Below are positions 62,150 through 64,000 of a DNA stretch of 64,000 nucleotides, piece after piece. Origin of the DNA: Mycolicibacter minnesotensis (GTDB lineage Bacteria; Actinomycetota; Actinomycetes; Mycobacteriales; Mycobacteriaceae); contig NZ_AP022589.1 in assembly GCF_010731755.1 (NCBI RefSeq), positions 2,480,001-2,544,000 of the forward strand, given 5' to 3'. A program made the position numbers and the translations under genes. Numbering within the stretch: the first letter of the stretch is position 1; each line of letters opens with the position of its first letter. Under the pieces are notes generated by a model. That model saw nothing but the letters and a program-made list of their open reading frames with translations. It ran no database searches and was not told the DNA's origin.

Positions 62150-63208
62150 CTACTGCTGCCTGAAAAGCGTCGCGTGGGAGATCACCGTCTCGCCAACAAC
62201 TTCCGCAAGCCTCACTGGTACTGCATTTCCGATGAGCCGACCCAGTACGCTGAAACGCACAGCCTCGTCGGGTCGGACGAACTTGTACTTCGGCGGGAAC
62301 GTCTGCAAGATGGCGGCCTCGCGTAGGGAGATGGCGCGATCCTGCGCGGGGTGACCGAATCGCCCATTCCCGTAGCCAAAACACTGGGTAGTGATCGTCG
62401 GGCTTGCTTCATCCCAGGACATCCGCCCGTATACGCTTGGATAGGTCCAGCCCGTGCTCTTTCGGTGACATGCGGCCTGCAATTCGACAGGCCAATCGCG
62501 CCACGTGCCTCCAGGCTTCGAGTGACGTATCCGTTCCAGATTCGTGTTGGTCAATCTCGATGCGACGTGCAACCGGTCCTTCGGGTCGGCCTCGCCGGCC
62601 CTAATTGGTCGAAGGCGGCCAATTGCTTGCCTGACGGTCTTCACTCGGTGCTCATCTTGGGGGAGCGCGAGGCCATAAGCGCCGAGCTTCGAGGCAATGA
62701 GGACTAGTCGCTTCCTTGTCTGCGGAATGCCAACGCGGGTAGCTTGAACGACGGACCACTCGATTTTGTAGTTTTCGAGGTTCCCAAGGAACCGCTCGAA
62801 GACGGGGTGGTCGAGCAACTGCGGAACGTTTTCCATCGTCACTAGATCCGGCTGGACTTCGCTTACTATCTGGCCGAAGGCTTCGACTAGTTGCCAGTCA
62901 TCTCCACCCCTCTTGCTTCGACCGGATCGGCTGTAAGTGGAAAACGGCTGGCACGGTGCGCACCCGGCGATCATGCTCAGGGCGGCACCGTCAATCATGG
63001 CGGCTACCTCTGCTGCGGTGAGTTCATTAACGTCGCCTTCTATGAACTCGGCCGTGTTGTTTGCCTCGTATGGATACCTGCATGCAGGATCGATATCGAT
63101 CCCAGCCACGACCTCGATACCCGCCTTCGCTAGTCCATGTGTGAGGCCGCCAACGCCACAGAACAGGTCGATGGCTCGAATGGTCGGGCTGTTCGCCTTT
63201 TTTGTCAT
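62150..63208 (-). CDS. DNA (cytosine-5-)-methyltransferase
   Basis: 352 aa. Cytosine-5 methyltransferase motifs in order: I 'DLFCGVGGLTHG' (14-25), IV 'GCAPCQPFS' with catalytic Cys 86, VI 'MENVP' (Glu 126), VIII 'QTRKRL' (163-168), then the target-recognition region (about 190-290), IX 'RLREAAILQTFP'-like and X 'GNAVPVRLA' near the C-terminus. All catalytic residues are present. It is the last gene of a cargo operon; its ATG overlaps the stop of the HEPN gene. The recognition sequence cannot be read from the protein. Confidence 0.94.
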   Translation of the reverse strand: MTKKANSPTIRAIDLFCGVGGLTHGLAKAGIEVVAGIDIDPACRYPYEANNTAEFIEGDVNELTAAEVAAMIDGAALSMIAGCAPCQPFSTYSRSGRSKRGGDDWQLVEAFGQIVSEVQPDLVTMENVPQLLDHPVFERFLGNLENYKIEWSVVQATRVGIPQTRKRLVLIASKLGAYGLALPQDEHRVKTVRQAIGRLRPIRAGEADPKDRLHVASRLTNTNLERIRHSKPGGTWRDWPVELQAACHRKSTGWTYPSVYGRMSWDEASPTITTQCFGYGNGRFGHPAQDRAISLREAAILQTFPPKYKFVRPDEAVRFSVLGRLIGNAVPVRLAEVVGETVISHATLFRQQ

Positions 63209-63942
63209 GACGTGGTCACCGCCTCTTTCTTGGCGATCTCACCTTCGACATAGTTCACGAAACATGTGACGGCTTCCCGCAGGTAGTCTCCAATTGCAGA
63301 TGCAATTCCCTTGAGCTCAGCAACGGTCACGCCATCGCTACAGTCGACGAACGACAAGGAGCCGTGAGCAAGCCCGTTGCGCCGATTCTTGACGAGCTTC
63401 AACGCGCCCATGTCGTCTCGTACGTGGCGCTTGGCGGCCTGGAAGACGCTGGGAGAAATATTTAGACCGCACCCCACGCGTTCGCACATCTTCTCTATGG
63501 ACAAGTCATCCCAGTTGCCTCCCCCGCCCGGCTCGATTCTGAAGTCTTTGACGGGAATCTGTTGCAACAACTGCTCGCACATGTCGAGTGCCGCATCGAG
63601 TCGCTTATCGGGACCTAGGTCACTGTGAGTGCGTGCTATGGAGCGTACCCACTCAGTCCTGAGTTCAAGGCTCAGTTCGCTCGGGCGACGCTCCGCCTCT
63701 TCAATTGCCGCAACCACTGATTCAAGGCATCGGAGCACGGTGGCCTCTACCAGGTTGTAAAGCTGGAGGTACAGACTCGAATTGAGAATCTTTTTCTGAT
63801 CAGGAGTGATCGAGGCGTCGGTACCGCGGAACCGCGGGGCCCCCGCGCGGGCTGCGTCCTCCACGTTCTGCAGAAACAACAAGTAGGTCTCAATTTCCGC
63901 GTAGCGTTCTTCAAAAAATGGCGCTAGGTTAATCGATGCCAT
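63205..63942 (-). CDS. HEPN-domain protein (MAE_28990/MAE_18760-like), putative RNase
   Basis: 245 aa, all-helical by eye. It has the HEPN motif R-x4-H: Arg 188 to His 193 in 'RNGLAHGSLSF', and an upstream conserved polar helix ('SSLYLQLYNLVEATVLRCLESVVAAI', about 55-80). Both features match the MAE_28990/MAE_18760-like HEPN group, whose members are predicted endoribonucleases. It overlaps the methyltransferase gene by four bases and starts within the last 14 bases of a third upstream gene. Probably an effector or toxin restrained by the neighbouring genes; activity is unproven. Confidence 0.75.
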   Translation of the reverse strand: MASINLAPFFEERYAEIETYLLFLQNVEDAARAGAPRFRGTDASITPDQKKILNSSLYLQLYNLVEATVLRCLESVVAAIEEAERRPSELSLELRTEWVRSIARTHSDLGPDKRLDAALDMCEQLLQQIPVKDFRIEPGGGGNWDDLSIEKMCERVGCGLNISPSVFQAAKRHVRDDMGALKLVKNRRNGLAHGSLSFVDCSDGVTVAELKGIASAIGDYLREAVTCFVNYVEGEIAKKEAVTTS

Positions 63943-64000
63943 TCTCCACCAGCTTGTTTTTTACGAAATCAATACGTCCTCGGAGGCGGGCAATTGCGTT
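63929..64000 (-). CDS. partial gene upstream of the HEPN gene (C-terminus only)
   Basis: An open frame enters from the right edge and ends at TAA 63929-63931, giving 23 residues ('...NAIARLRGRIDFVKNKLVENGID'). The HEPN ATG lies inside it, so it is the preceding gene of the same operon. Too short to identify. Confidence 0.5.
   Translation of the reverse strand, partial: NAIARLRGRIDFVKNKLVENGID

Noticed and set aside
61953..62384. minus-strand frame beyond the methyltransferase stop
   Set aside because: Mostly overlaps the methyltransferase in another frame; the extra 66 codons end without a recognised domain and lack a start.

Overview
This window is a high-GC actinobacterial chromosome segment from a mycobacterium. 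Gene content and order closely follow the M. tuberculosis stretch around Rv0634c-Rv0688: glyoxalase, tRNA-Thr/tRNA-Met, rpmG, hadABC, tRNA-Trp, secE, nusG, rplKA, mycolic acid methyltransferases, lipG, a UbiB-like gene, an alpha-mannosidase, a sugar kinase, rplJL, mkl, rpoBC, endonuclease IV, fadE8, echA4/echA5, rpsLG, fusA and tuf. GTG/TTG starts, four-base translational overlaps and mycolate genes fit this assignment. I cannot name the species from sequence alone.

Layout. Positions 1-5,000 hold a RES/Xre-type toxin-antitoxin pair, a secreted thiol-disulfide pair (lipoprotein thioredoxin plus CcdA), cyanase and a patatin-like lipase. Positions 5,000-22,300 hold transcription and translation genes interleaved with mycolic acid genes: HadABC dehydratase for chain elongation and two SAM-dependent mycolate-modifying enzymes. 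An L10-leader-type structure precedes rplJ-rplL, and strong terminators follow rplA and rplL. Positions 22,300-32,850 hold a carotenoid oxygenase with its divergent TetR gene, the Mce transport ATPase gene mkl, and rpoB-rpoC with an identifiable promoter. A 1.62 kb IS30-family element (32,890-34,511) sits inside the loop of the rpoC terminator. Positions 34,600-41,400 hold a GCS2-like ligase, endonuclease IV and a lipid-degradation cluster. Positions 41,400-47,600 hold two DUF3060-like secreted proteins, a TetR gene and the str operon rpsL-rpsG-fusA-tuf. Positions 47,600-56,350 hold an accessory redox cluster: a mycofactocin-type SDR behind a KstR-type operator, a ferredoxin reductase, a second SDR, a quinone reductase, a P450 and a methyltransferase.

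A tRNA cluster (Lys on minus; Glu, Asp and Phe on plus) at 56,608-57,114 marks a junction. Immediately after tRNA-Phe begins an integrative element that runs off the right edge. It has a tyrosine integrase, an excisionase-like HTH protein, an FtsK/TraB-like DNA translocase and a small unknown protein in one tightly overlapping minus-strand operon. A divergent GntR regulator plus HAD phosphatase pair faces it. The shared control region carries a near-perfect 24-bp inverted repeat with a -10-like box at each outer end and an additional perfect palindrome. The element's cargo at the right edge is a compact minus-strand operon of a 5-cytosine DNA methyltransferase, a HEPN-type protein with an R-x4-H motif, and a third gene of which only 23 C-terminal codons are visible. 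This looks like a methylation-linked defence or addiction cassette and is the most interesting part of the window.
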